This document shows, piece after piece, positions 8,101 to 14,515 of a DNA stretch of 23,014 nucleotides. The stretch's first letter is position 1. Every line of letters starts with the position of its first letter. Location: positions 1-23,014 of the forward strand of contig JBKBQT010000033.1 of assembly GCA_046292445.1 (NCBI GenBank). The letters are read 5' to 3'. Under the pieces are notes generated by a model, which saw only the letters and a list, made by a program, of their open reading frames with translations, made no database searches and was not told the origin of the DNA. Position numbers and translations under genes: made by a program. Origin of the DNA: CALIZF01 sp046292445 (lineage in GTDB: Bacteria; Pseudomonadota; Alphaproteobacteria; Rhodobacterales; Rhodobacteraceae).

Positions 8101-8303
8101 CGGATCAGGATATCCATCAGCGTGTTGTTAAACGCATGGCCGACATGCAGCGCGCCGGTGACGTTCGGCGGCGGGATCATGATGCAGTAGGGCTCGGCCC
8201 CCGGCAGCGCCCCCGCCCCGGCGCGAAAGGCATCGGCGGCCGTCCAGCGCGCGGCGATGCGGGCCTCGGCCTCGGCGGGGGAATAGGTCTTGTCCATGGC
8301 CAT
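5175..8303 (-). CDS. valS: valyl-tRNA synthetase
   Basis: A 1042-residue class I aminoacyl-tRNA synthetase that charges tRNA-Val. A GAGGA ribosome binding site lies six bases before ATG 8303. The HIGH motif appears as PPPNVTGALHVGHAF (residues 45-58) and the KMSKS motif as GKKMSKSLGN near residue 690. The editing domain (CP1) includes ATTRPETMLGDGAVAVHP, which in this family clears mischarged Thr. The valine-specific DVLDTWFSSGLWP is present. The C-terminal 65 residues form the tRNA-binding coiled coil typical of ValS. Compared with Escherichia coli ValS (about 950 residues), the stretch between IPVWYG and DPDVLDTWF (about residues 508-606) is roughly 60 residues longer. It ends 12 bases from the convergent SH3 gene. 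Confidence 0.97.
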   Translation of the reverse strand: MAMDKTYSPAEAEARIAARWTAADAFRAGAGALPGAEPYCIMIPPPNVTGALHVGHAFNNTLMDILIRWHRMRGFDTLWQPGTDHAGIATQMVVERELAREGGPSRREMGRAAFLARVWQQKQKSRGNIRQQLERLGASCDWSREAFTMTGAPGDPDLQGPNFHDAVIRVFVDLYDKGVIYRGKRLVNWDPQFETAISDLEVENIEAPGQMWHFKYPLAGGETYRYVEKDAEGRIIVDEMRDYISIATTRPETMLGDGAVAVHPSDERYAPIVGKLCEIPVGPRAFRRLIPIITDEYPDPAFGSGAVKITGAHDFNDYGVAKRNGIPCYRLMDTRGALRADGAPYAEGAMAAQAIVAGRSVTEDEVDAINLVPDHLRGLDRFEARARIVAEITAEGLAVMTRADDPRLGRAALKPGSEGADAVVPLVEAKPIMQPFGDRSKVVIEPMLTDQWFVDTAQIVQPAIDAVRDGRVTILPEQHAKTYFNWLENIEPWCISRQLWWGHQIPVWYGLDLDPGTFRDDEGDGALDETEMLTLLVDGLVGRGTRHHCAASFEGIVPRFADDLASLPTPLSHARVIEVEDRAAAEHAFAESLARYTVSQNPTDLVYPVWRDPDVLDTWFSSGLWPIGTLGWPQDTPELRRYFPTSVLVTGFDIIFFWVARMMMMQLAVVGDIPFRTVYVHALVRDEKGKKMSKSLGNVLDPIDLIDEFGADALRFTLASMAAMGRDLKLSKDRIAGNRNFVTKLWNAVRFAEMNGVWEGHATQGAPPATTATVNRWILGEAARARMAADAALAAFRFNDAATGLYAFTWGMVCDWYVEFAKPLLADPATAAETRATMAYVLDQCMTMLHPFMPFVTEELWSLTGTRAGLLAHQAWPGLDETLIDAEAEREMRWVIGLIEDIRSARAQMRVPAGLHLPLVVTEADGAARAAMATNAALIARLARVEGVTDGAAPAGAVTIAAPGAAFAIPLAGVIDIAAERARLDKTLDKLRKDAGGLRGRLDNPRFVASAAPEVIEETREQLAMLDEEAAKLAAALARLAG

Positions 8304-8398
8304 GACGATCCTCGGCTTGGGGTCCGGGCGGTTCTAGCGAAGCCCCGGGCAGAGGGAAAGGCCGCGCTGGCGGGGCGGGCAGGACGTGGTAACTTCGG

Positions 8399-8414
8399 AC
8401 GGGTGGAAACCCGT
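8399..8414 (+). other. hairpin with GNRA-type tetraloop in the valS/DUF3592-like gap
   Basis: ACGGGT and ACCCGT form a perfect 6-bp stem closing a GGAA loop, which fits the GNRA tetraloop rule. It lies in the 166-base gap between the divergent valS and the membrane protein gene, about 55 bases before the latter's start. It could be in the 5' untranslated RNA of that gene. No wider structure or riboswitch core was recognised. Confidence 0.3.
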
Positions 8415-8469
8415 ATGCGGCGGGGGCCTCGCCCGGGGCGGGGCGACGGACAAGGGAGGCTGGCGGGCC

Positions 8470-9177
8470 ATGATCGAGCGGCGCCGGGTCGATCCGCTGC
8501 GGCTGTGGCTCGGTTTCTTCGGGCACCGGTCGCTGGCGGCGTTCGCGGGCGGGCTGTTCCTTCTCCTTGGCTGGTGGGTGATCGGCCCGCCCAATCCCGG
8601 CACGAGGTTCGAGGAGCGCGGCGGGTTCGACGAATACGAGGTCATGCTCACGATCACCGGAAAGACGCGCCGGCCGGGTCCCGAGGGGATGGAGCATCAC
8701 GTCTCCTACACCTATCGCGCCCGCGACGGGGCGTCGCGCCATGAGGACGAGGTGGTGGCGGCGGAATCGTGGGACCTGATCGCGGTCGGCGACCGGTTTC
8801 CGGCGACGATCCGCGACCACTGGACCGAGACGGTGACGATCCCCGGCAAGGCGGACCCGCTGTCGCTCGGGCTGCGCTGGGTCATGCTCGCCGGTGCGGC
8901 GGGGCTGCTGCTCGCTGCCGCGGTGCCGGTGCTGCGCGAGGGCGGGCGGGCGCGGGCAGCGGCGCGGGCGCTTCGGACGGGCGAGGTGCGCGAGGCGCGG
9001 GTGACGGGGCATGAGACGGCCGACGGCCGGATTTGGCGGATGGCATGGATCGACGCCGCGGGCGAGGCGGGGCGATCGATGGGCGGGCCGCCCGAGGGGC
9101 TGCGGCTGGTCGGCACGATCATCGTCGTCTATGCCGATCCGGTCACCGGTGCGACCTGGTGGGATGAGGACCTCTAG
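8470..9177 (+). CDS. two-helix membrane protein, DUF3592-like
   Basis: A 235-residue protein. GGAGG lies ten bases before ATG 8470, which favours this start over in-frame codons upstream. The topology is a short basic cytoplasmic N-terminus, a membrane helix at about residues 20-37 (AAFAGGLFLLLGWWVIG), an extracytoplasmic domain of about 100 residues, a second helix at about 137-157 (WVMLAGAAGLLLAAAVPVL), and a cytoplasmic C-terminal domain. The outer domain contains HHVSYTYRARDG and a -VGDRFPAT-- strand followed by DPLSLGLRW. This resembles DUF3592 proteins, in which a paired-helix scaffold flanks a beta-rich domain. Function is unknown. It converges with the Lrp-type gene, leaving two bases between stops. 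Confidence 0.75.
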   Translation: MIERRRVDPLRLWLGFFGHRSLAAFAGGLFLLLGWWVIGPPNPGTRFEERGGFDEYEVMLTITGKTRRPGPEGMEHHVSYTYRARDGASRHEDEVVAAESWDLIAVGDRFPATIRDHWTETVTIPGKADPLSLGLRWVMLAGAAGLLLAAAVPVLREGGRARAAARALRTGEVREARVTGHETADGRIWRMAWIDAAGEAGRSMGGPPEGLRLVGTIIVVYADPVTGATWWDEDL

Positions 9178-9179
9178 CC

Positions 9180-9611
9180 TCAGGTTGCCCGGTCGATCCG
9201 CGTCGTCAGGTGAATGAGCGTTTCGGATGCCTTCACGCCCGGCATCGCCCCGATCTGGTCGAGCACCGCATCGAGCGCAGCGGTCCCTTCCGCCGCGACC
9301 TCGGCCATCAGGTCGAACCGGCCCGAGGTGCTGTGCAGCACCTCGATCTCGGGGATCGCCTTGAGTCGGCCGAGGATCGCCGGCTGCGCCCGCGGCTCGA
9401 CGGTCAGCAGGACGGTGGCGCGGATGCGGCTGGCCCGCGCCGCCGCACCGAGCTTGACCGTGTAGCCGACGATGGTGCCCGACGTCTCCAGCCGCTCGAG
9501 CCGGGCCTGCACGGTGGACCGCGCGACCTTGAGCCGCCGGGCGAGCGTGGCGACCGACATGCGCGCATCCTGCCCGAGCAGCGCGACGATCGTCCGATCC
9601 ATGTCATCCAT
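9180..9611 (-). CDS. Lrp/AsnC family transcriptional regulator
   Basis: A 143-residue protein. The N-terminal winged helix-turn-helix (about residues 4-55) reads DRTIVALLGQDARMS, then TLARRLKVARSTVQARLERLETSGTI. The C-terminal RAM-like ligand domain follows, with PEIEVLHSTSGRFDLMAEV, which includes the G-xD/YD turn that binds amino acids in the family. It is divergent from the adjacent PLP decarboxylase gene, with 227 bases between. Lrp-type regulators commonly control the gene opposite them in response to its amino acid substrate or product, so it probably regulates that decarboxylase. That link is inferred from position. A second in-frame ATG at 9602 is also possible; an AGG precedes the first at a reasonable distance. 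Confidence 0.93.
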   Translation of the reverse strand: MDDMDRTIVALLGQDARMSVATLARRLKVARSTVQARLERLETSGTIVGYTVKLGAAARASRIRATVLLTVEPRAQPAILGRLKAIPEIEVLHSTSGRFDLMAEVAAEGTAALDAVLDQIGAMPGVKASETLIHLTTRIDRAT

Positions 9612-9838
9612 GTCACACCTGCAGATTGACCGACATTTTCGTCATTCTAACGACCGTGCGCGATGAATCCACACTATCGCTTGGCGAAATAGTCATCCAT
9701 ATGCGGCATCCTACACATCACAGGAAAAGGGCGGCTCATACGCACCTGGCCTGGTTGGTCGAAACGCGCGAGTTTCCCAACCCGTTCGCCGGGGCAAGGC
9801 ACTTGCGTTCTGTTGGCTTCATTGAAAGGGCAAGGCCG
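9612..9838. promoter_or_regulatory. shared control region between Lrp-type regulator and decarboxylase
   Basis: The 227-base gap is less GC-rich than its surroundings between about 9622 and 9720, as expected for divergent promoters. It contains TTGACC (9626-9631), a possible -35 element, and the imperfect inverted repeat CTATCGC-TT-GGCGAAATAG (9674-9692). Lrp-type proteins bind degenerate repeats of this size. No single -10 element can be fixed by eye. Confidence 0.4.
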
Positions 9839-10981
9839 ATGGGACTCTCCAAGACGATCTGGGCGCATCCTGCTGAATTCCTGATGCACTCCGAACCCGA
9901 ACATCCGGTGCTGTTCTTTGCGCCGCAGGTGCTGCAAGCGGCCGCGCGGCGGTTCCTCGCCGGCTTTCCGGGGCTTGTGACCTATGCGGTCAAGTCGAAC
10001 CCCGAAGAGGTGGTCATCGAAAACCTCGCTGCCGCCGGTATCCGGGGCTTCGATGTCGCCTCGCCGGCGGAAATCCGCATGATCGCGCGGCTCGTGCCCG
10101 ATGCGGCGATGCACTACAACAACCCGGTGCGGTCGCGTTCGGAAATCGCGCTGGCGGTCGAGCATGGCGTCGCGTCCTATTCGGTCGATTCGCATTCCGA
10201 GCTCGACAAGCTCATCGCGCTCGTGCCCCCGGCGGGGACCGAGATCGCGGTGCGCTTCAAGCTGCCTGTCGCGGGGGCCGCCTACAACTTCGGCGCCAAG
10301 TTCGGCGCGACGACCGAGCTTGCGACGGCGCTGCTGGCGCGGGTGGCGGCGGCGGGGTTCATCCCCTCGATCACCTTCCACCCCGGCACGCAATGCACCG
10401 ATCCGGAAACCTGGCGGGCCTATATCCTCGCCGCGGCCGGCATCGCGCGGGACGCGGGCGTGACCATCGCCCGGCTGAACGTCGGCGGCGGGTTTCCCTC
10501 GCACCGGCTGACCGATGTCGTGCCGCCGCTCGAGGCGATCTTCGCGCTCATCGACCGGGTCGCGGACGAGGCCTTCGGGGCGGATCGCCCCGCGCTCGTC
10601 TGCGAGCCGGGCCGGGCACTGGTGGCCGAGGCGTTCACGCTCGCCGCGCGCGTCAAGGCGGTGCGGGACGACACGCATGTGTTCCTGAACGATGGAGTCT
10701 ATGGCGCGCTGGCCGAATTGCCGCTCATCGGTGTGATCGACCGGATCGAGGTGCTGGGCCCCGAGGGCCTGCGCCGCGGCGCCCCGCGCGAGCGGATCGT
10801 GTTCGGGCCGACCTGCGATTCGGTGGACCGCCTGCCGGGCGACGTGGCGATGCCCGGCGACGTGGCCGAGGGCGATTATGTGCTGTTCCACGGCCTGGGT
10901 GCCTATTCGACGGCGACCAACACGCGGTTCAACGGCTTTGGCGAGCTGGCGATCGAGACGGTGCTGTCGCTGCGCGCCTGA
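9839..10981 (+). CDS. fold-type III PLP decarboxylase (ornithine/lysine/diaminopimelate type)
   Basis: A 380-residue enzyme of the alanine-racemase-fold decarboxylases (group IV). The PLP lysine is Lys52 in TYAVKSNP. Further motifs are GFDVASPAEI, FHPGTQC, LNVGGGFPSHR (phosphate-binding Gly loop), CEPGRALV, the cysteine motif GPTCDSVD (Cys326), and the C-terminal AYSTATNTRFNGFG. The last two fit ornithine/lysine decarboxylase better than diaminopimelate decarboxylase, which usually has a different C-terminal tyrosine motif. The expected reaction is ornithine to putrescine (or lysine to cadaverine) in polyamine synthesis. The frame is open far upstream, but ATG 9839 follows an AAGGGCAAGG purine-rich site and is where family similarity begins. 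A strong hairpin follows the gene. Confidence 0.92.
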   Translation: MGLSKTIWAHPAEFLMHSEPEHPVLFFAPQVLQAAARRFLAGFPGLVTYAVKSNPEEVVIENLAAAGIRGFDVASPAEIRMIARLVPDAAMHYNNPVRSRSEIALAVEHGVASYSVDSHSELDKLIALVPPAGTEIAVRFKLPVAGAAYNFGAKFGATTELATALLARVAAAGFIPSITFHPGTQCTDPETWRAYILAAAGIARDAGVTIARLNVGGGFPSHRLTDVVPPLEAIFALIDRVADEAFGADRPALVCEPGRALVAEAFTLAARVKAVRDDTHVFLNDGVYGALAELPLIGVIDRIEVLGPEGLRRGAPRERIVFGPTCDSVDRLPGDVAMPGDVAEGDYVLFHGLGAYSTATNTRFNGFGELAIETVLSLRA

Positions 10982-11003
10982 CCGGACCTGCGCCAGAGCA
11001 CAG

Positions 11004-11043
11004 CGCCCCCGGCTGGACCTTCCGGCCGGGGGCGTTACGTTCT
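11004..11043 (+). terminator. intrinsic terminator-like hairpin after the decarboxylase
   Basis: Ten-base arms CGCCCCCGGC (11004-11013) and GCCGGGGGCG (11025-11034) pair perfectly around an 11-base loop and are followed by TTACGTTCT. It starts 22 bases after the decarboxylase stop, so it should end that transcript. The next gene begins 26 bases beyond it and would need its own promoter or read-through. Confidence 0.75.
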
Positions 11044-11068
11044 GCGCCGGACATGATGGGGCGGGCGG

Positions 11069-13360
11069 ATGACCTTCGGCGGACAGCAGGGCGGGCGGAT
11101 CGAGGATATCCGGTTCCTCACGGGGCAGGGGCGGTATGTCGATGACATCGCGCCAGAAGGGGCACTGCATGCGGTGTTCGTTCGCAGCCCGGTGGCCCAT
11201 GCCGATATCACGGCGCTCGACACCGCGGAGGCGGAAGGCATGCCGGGCGTGCGGGCGGTGCTGACCGCCGACCGTCTGCGTGCGCTTGGCGTGAACCTCG
11301 CGATGCGGGGCGCGACGGTGCCGAACCGCGACGGCACGCGGGGGGCCGCACCCGTGCGGCCCGTGCTCGCCGACGGGCGCGTGCGCTTCGTGGGCGAGGC
11401 GATCGTCTGCATCGTTGCCGCTACGCTGGCCGAGGCGCGCGATGCGGCCGAGGCGGTCGCGGTGGATTTCGACGATCTGCCCGTCAAGATGGACGTCGCC
11501 CCCGGCGGGTCGGCGATCCACCCCGAGGCGCCGGGGAACGTCGCCTATGACTGGGCGCTCGGCGACGAGGCGGCGGTGAATGCCGCCTTTGCCGCCGCCG
11601 CCCATGTCCTGCGCATCCGGGTCGAGGACAACCGCGTCATCGTCAATGCGATGGAGCCGCGCGCCGCCTTCGCCGACTGGCAGGACGGGCGGCTGCATCT
11701 GTGCGTCAACGGCCAGGGGGTCTGGAACCAGAAGGCGCAGCTTGCCGCGCAACTCGGTCTCGACCCTGCCTATGTGCGCGTCACCAACCCCGATGTCGGC
11801 GGCGGCTTCGGGATGAAGGCGATGGCCTATCCCGAATATGTCGTCATCGCGGCCGCCGCCCGCGCGCTCGGCCGGCCGGTGCGCTGGATGTCCGAGCGGA
11901 CCGAGGCGATGCTGACCGACAATGCCGGGCGCGATCTTGTGTCCACCGCCGCGCTGGCCTTCGACAGGGATCTGAGGATAACCGCCTACCGCGTTGATAT
12001 CGCCAGTAACCTTGGCGCCTACAACAGCCAGTTCGGCCAGCCGATCCAGTCCGAGGTCTCGGCCAAGGTGCTGACGGGCGTCTATGCCATCCCGCTGGCC
12101 TTCGTGAACGCCAAGGGCATCTACACGAACACCACGCAGGTCGATGCCTATCGCGGGGCGGGCCGGCCCGAGGCGATCTACACGCTCGAGCGCTGCATGG
12201 ACGAGGCGGCGCGGGCGCTCGGCACCGATCCGGTGGACCTGCGGCTGCGCAATGTGGTGCGGGACTTTCCCTATGCGACCGTGTCGGGCGAAAGCTACGA
12301 TGTGGGCGATTTTGTCGGCCTTCTGACGCGGCTTCGGGCCGAGGCGGATGTGCCGGGCTTTGCCGCGCGGCGCGCGGCCTCGGCGGCTCGGGGCCTGCTG
12401 CGCGGCCTCGGCATCGCGTCCTATATCGAGGCGATCCTCGGCGATCCGGTCGAGGCGGCCGAGGTGGCGTTCGACGATGACGGCGCGGTGCGCCTGCTGG
12501 TCGGCACGCAGTCGAACGGGCAGGGGCACGAGACGGTATTCGCGCGCTTCCTGTCCGAGCGGACGGGCATCCCGCTCGACCGCATTCGGGTGGTGCAGGG
12601 CGACAGCGACCTGATCCCGCGCGGCGGCGGCACGGGCGGCTCGCGCTCGGTGACGGTGCAGACGAATGCGACGATCCATGCGGTCGATGCGATGGTCGCG
12701 GCCTTTGCCCCGTTCCTTGCGCCCGCGCTTGGCGGCGCGCCCGCGTTCGACGGACAGGCCTTTCGCGCGCCGGGATCGAACCGCACGGTGACGCTGATCG
12801 AGGCGGCCGAGATGGCGCGGGCGGCGGGCCGCGCCGACCTCCTGCGCCACCGGGCCGAGGCGCGGCTGCCCGGCCGGTCCTACCCCAACGGCGCCCATGC
12901 CTGCGAGGTCGAGGTTGACCCCGAGACAGGGCGCGTCACGGTGGATCGCTACACGGTCGTGGACGATTTCGGCACCCTGCTTGCGCCTCAGCTGGTCGAG
13001 GGGCAGGTGCATGGCGGCATCGCGCAGGGGATCGGGCAGGCGATCACCGAGCGCGTGGTCTGGGACGCGCGGGGCCAGCTGCTCACGGCGTCGTTCATGG
13101 ATTATGCACTGCCGCGGGCCGATGATGTGCCGATGTTCCGCCTGCACGCGAACCCTGTCCCCTCCACGCGAAACCCGCTCGGCATGAAAGGCTGCGGCGA
13201 GGCGGGCACGGTCGGCGCGCTGGCGGCGGTGGCCAATGCGGTGCGCGATGCCCTCGCGCCGGCCGAGGTGGCGGCGGTGGACATGCCCTTCACGCCGCTG
13301 CGCGTCTGGTCATGGCTGCAGGCAGCGAGGGCAGGGGGGGCGGATCACGATCCAGCTTGA
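11069..13360 (+). CDS. molybdenum hydroxylase large subunit (form II CoxL / xanthine dehydrogenase-like)
   Basis: A 763-residue molybdopterin-binding subunit of the xanthine oxidase family. The N-terminal a/b hammerhead domain (GRIEDIRFLTGQGRYVDDI to about residue 150) is followed by the Mo-cofactor domains. The active-site loop AYRGAGR (residues 360-366) is the form II pattern; true CO dehydrogenase (form I) has AYRCSFR. GGGFGMK and the C-terminal GCGEAG with the catalytic Glu711 are present, so the enzyme should be functional. Partners normally needed are a 2Fe-2S small subunit and an FAD medium subunit, and neither is adjacent. It could use subunits encoded elsewhere. The substrate is probably an aldehyde or N-heterocycle, not CO. 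The stop codon overlaps the apparent beginning of the DUF2235 reading frame. Confidence 0.9.
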   Translation: MTFGGQQGGRIEDIRFLTGQGRYVDDIAPEGALHAVFVRSPVAHADITALDTAEAEGMPGVRAVLTADRLRALGVNLAMRGATVPNRDGTRGAAPVRPVLADGRVRFVGEAIVCIVAATLAEARDAAEAVAVDFDDLPVKMDVAPGGSAIHPEAPGNVAYDWALGDEAAVNAAFAAAAHVLRIRVEDNRVIVNAMEPRAAFADWQDGRLHLCVNGQGVWNQKAQLAAQLGLDPAYVRVTNPDVGGGFGMKAMAYPEYVVIAAAARALGRPVRWMSERTEAMLTDNAGRDLVSTAALAFDRDLRITAYRVDIASNLGAYNSQFGQPIQSEVSAKVLTGVYAIPLAFVNAKGIYTNTTQVDAYRGAGRPEAIYTLERCMDEAARALGTDPVDLRLRNVVRDFPYATVSGESYDVGDFVGLLTRLRAEADVPGFAARRAASAARGLLRGLGIASYIEAILGDPVEAAEVAFDDDGAVRLLVGTQSNGQGHETVFARFLSERTGIPLDRIRVVQGDSDLIPRGGGTGGSRSVTVQTNATIHAVDAMVAAFAPFLAPALGGAPAFDGQAFRAPGSNRTVTLIEAAEMARAAGRADLLRHRAEARLPGRSYPNGAHACEVEVDPETGRVTVDRYTVVDDFGTLLAPQLVEGQVHGGIAQGIGQAITERVVWDARGQLLTASFMDYALPRADDVPMFRLHANPVPSTRNPLGMKGCGEAGTVGALAAVANAVRDALAPAEVAAVDMPFTPLRVWSWLQAARAGGADHDPA

Positions 13361-13403
13361 CGACATTCTCGCCTGGTTCCGCCGCAAGCGCGGCGAGACC
13401 GCG

Positions 13404-14435
13404 ATGCCCGAGCCGCCGGCGGCGCCGGCGGCGATCCGGCGGACGGGCGCGGATCATGTGGTGATCCTCGACGGCACCATGTCATCGCTGGAGCCGGGGG
13501 AGGAGACCAACGCCGGCCTCATCTTCAAGTGCCTGATGGATGCGCGGGCGCAGGGCCTGCGCATCAGCCTCTATTACGAGCCGGGGCTGCAATGGCAGGG
13601 CTGGCGGCGGCTGCACGAGGTGGTGCAGGGCAAGGGCCTCAACCGCCAGATCCGGCGGGCCTACGGGTTTCTTGCCACGCGCTATCGGCCCGGCGACCGC
13701 ATCTGGCTCTTCGGTTATTCGCGGGGTGCCTATGCGGTGCGCAGCCTGGCGGGGATGATCGACCGCGTGGGCCTGCTGCAGCGCGATTGCGCGACCGAGC
13801 GCAACATCCGCACCGCCTATCGCCATTACCAGTTCACGCCCGACAGCGCGGCCGCACGCGCCTTTGCGCAGCGGCATTGCCACGGGATGGGGCCGGGGGG
13901 CGTGACCATCGAGATGGTGGGGGTGTTCGATACCGTCAAGGCGCTCGGCTGGCGGCTGCCGGTGGTGTGGAAATTCTCCGAGGTCAACCACGTCTTTCAC
14001 AACCATCACCTCGGCCCGTCGGTGCGGCGGGGCTATCATGCGCTCGCGCTCAACGAGACGCGCGCGGTGTTCGAGCCGGTGCTGTGGGAATCGCGCCCCG
14101 ACTGGCCGGGGCAGGTCGAGCAGGTGTGGTTCCGCGGTGCGCATGGCGATGTGGGCGGGCAACTGTCGGGCGACCAGCGCGCGCGGCCGCTCGCCAACAT
14201 CCCGCTCGTCTGGATGCTGGGCAAGGCCGAGGCCGCCGGCCTGCCGCTGCCGCCGGGCTGGCGGGCGCGTTTCCCCTGCGACCCGCTGGCGCCGATGGTG
14301 GGCAACTGGCGCGGCTGGGGCAAGATCTTCCTCGAGCGCCGCCAGCGAGTCGTGGGCCGCGATCCGTCCGAGCGGATCCACCCCTCGGCGCTGCCGGTGC
14401 CCCCGGCCGAGGTCGGTGTGGCGGTGCCGTCCTAG
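13404..14435 (+). CDS. DUF2235 alpha/beta-hydrolase-like protein
   Basis: From ATG 13404 the protein has 343 residues. It opens with HVVILDGTMSSLEPGEETN, the DGT motif of DUF2235, and has the nucleophile elbow LFGYSRGAYAVRSLAG (Ser106), then EMVGVFDTVKALG and VWFRGAHGDVGGQL, which supply the expected Asp and His. DUF2235 includes type VI secretion phospholipases (Tle1) and stand-alone hydrolases. There is no secretion gene here, so a stand-alone role is more likely. Upstream of the ATG the same frame looks coding (TIQLDDILAWFRRKRGE) back to about 13344, but no ATG, GTG or TTG lies there outside the CoxL gene. The real start may therefore be earlier, or that stretch is coincidental. A hairpin follows the stop. 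Confidence 0.85.
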   Translation: MPEPPAAPAAIRRTGADHVVILDGTMSSLEPGEETNAGLIFKCLMDARAQGLRISLYYEPGLQWQGWRRLHEVVQGKGLNRQIRRAYGFLATRYRPGDRIWLFGYSRGAYAVRSLAGMIDRVGLLQRDCATERNIRTAYRHYQFTPDSAAARAFAQRHCHGMGPGGVTIEMVGVFDTVKALGWRLPVVWKFSEVNHVFHNHHLGPSVRRGYHALALNETRAVFEPVLWESRPDWPGQVEQVWFRGAHGDVGGQLSGDQRARPLANIPLVWMLGKAEAAGLPLPPGWRARFPCDPLAPMVGNWRGWGKIFLERRQRVVGRDPSERIHPSALPVPPAEVGVAVPS

Positions 14436-14503
14436 GGGGGCCTTCCGCCCCCCTCTGGGCTGCGCCCATTCACCCCCCCGAGGATATTTGCGCCAGCCTG
14501 AAG
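14435..14503 (+). repeat. intergenic hairpin + GGATATTT element, copy 2
   Basis: A hairpin GGGGGGC-CTTCC-GCCCCCC (14435-14453) starts on the last base of the DUF2235 stop codon and probably terminates transcription. It is followed after about 20 bases by CCCCCCC, GAGGATATTT, nine bases and TGAAG (14473-14503). The P450 gene, reading the other way, ends at 14516, so the element sits between convergent genes. Similar elements lie at 2113-2185 and, inverted, 22798-22847. Confidence 0.7.
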
Positions 14504-14515
14504 GCGCCGGTCGCG

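Noticed and set aside
5556..8744. A plus-strand open frame of 1062 codons opposite valS
   Set aside because: It lies antisense to an unmistakable valyl-tRNA synthetase. The protein has a Arg/His/Gly-rich composition with no recognisable domain, as expected for the shadow frame of high-GC coding DNA.
9674..13147. A minus-strand open frame of 1157 codons across the decarboxylase and CoxL-like genes
   Set aside because: It spans two clear plus-strand genes and their terminator and shows shadow composition without motifs.
11069..13360. Carbon monoxide dehydrogenase CoxL (form I)
   Set aside because: The active-site loop is AYRGAGR, not AYRCSFR, and coxS/coxM are absent, so CO oxidation is not supported.
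13404..14435. Type VI secretion phospholipase effector
   Set aside because: The DUF2235 domain is shared with Tle1 effectors, but no VgrG, PAAR, adaptor or immunity gene is present.
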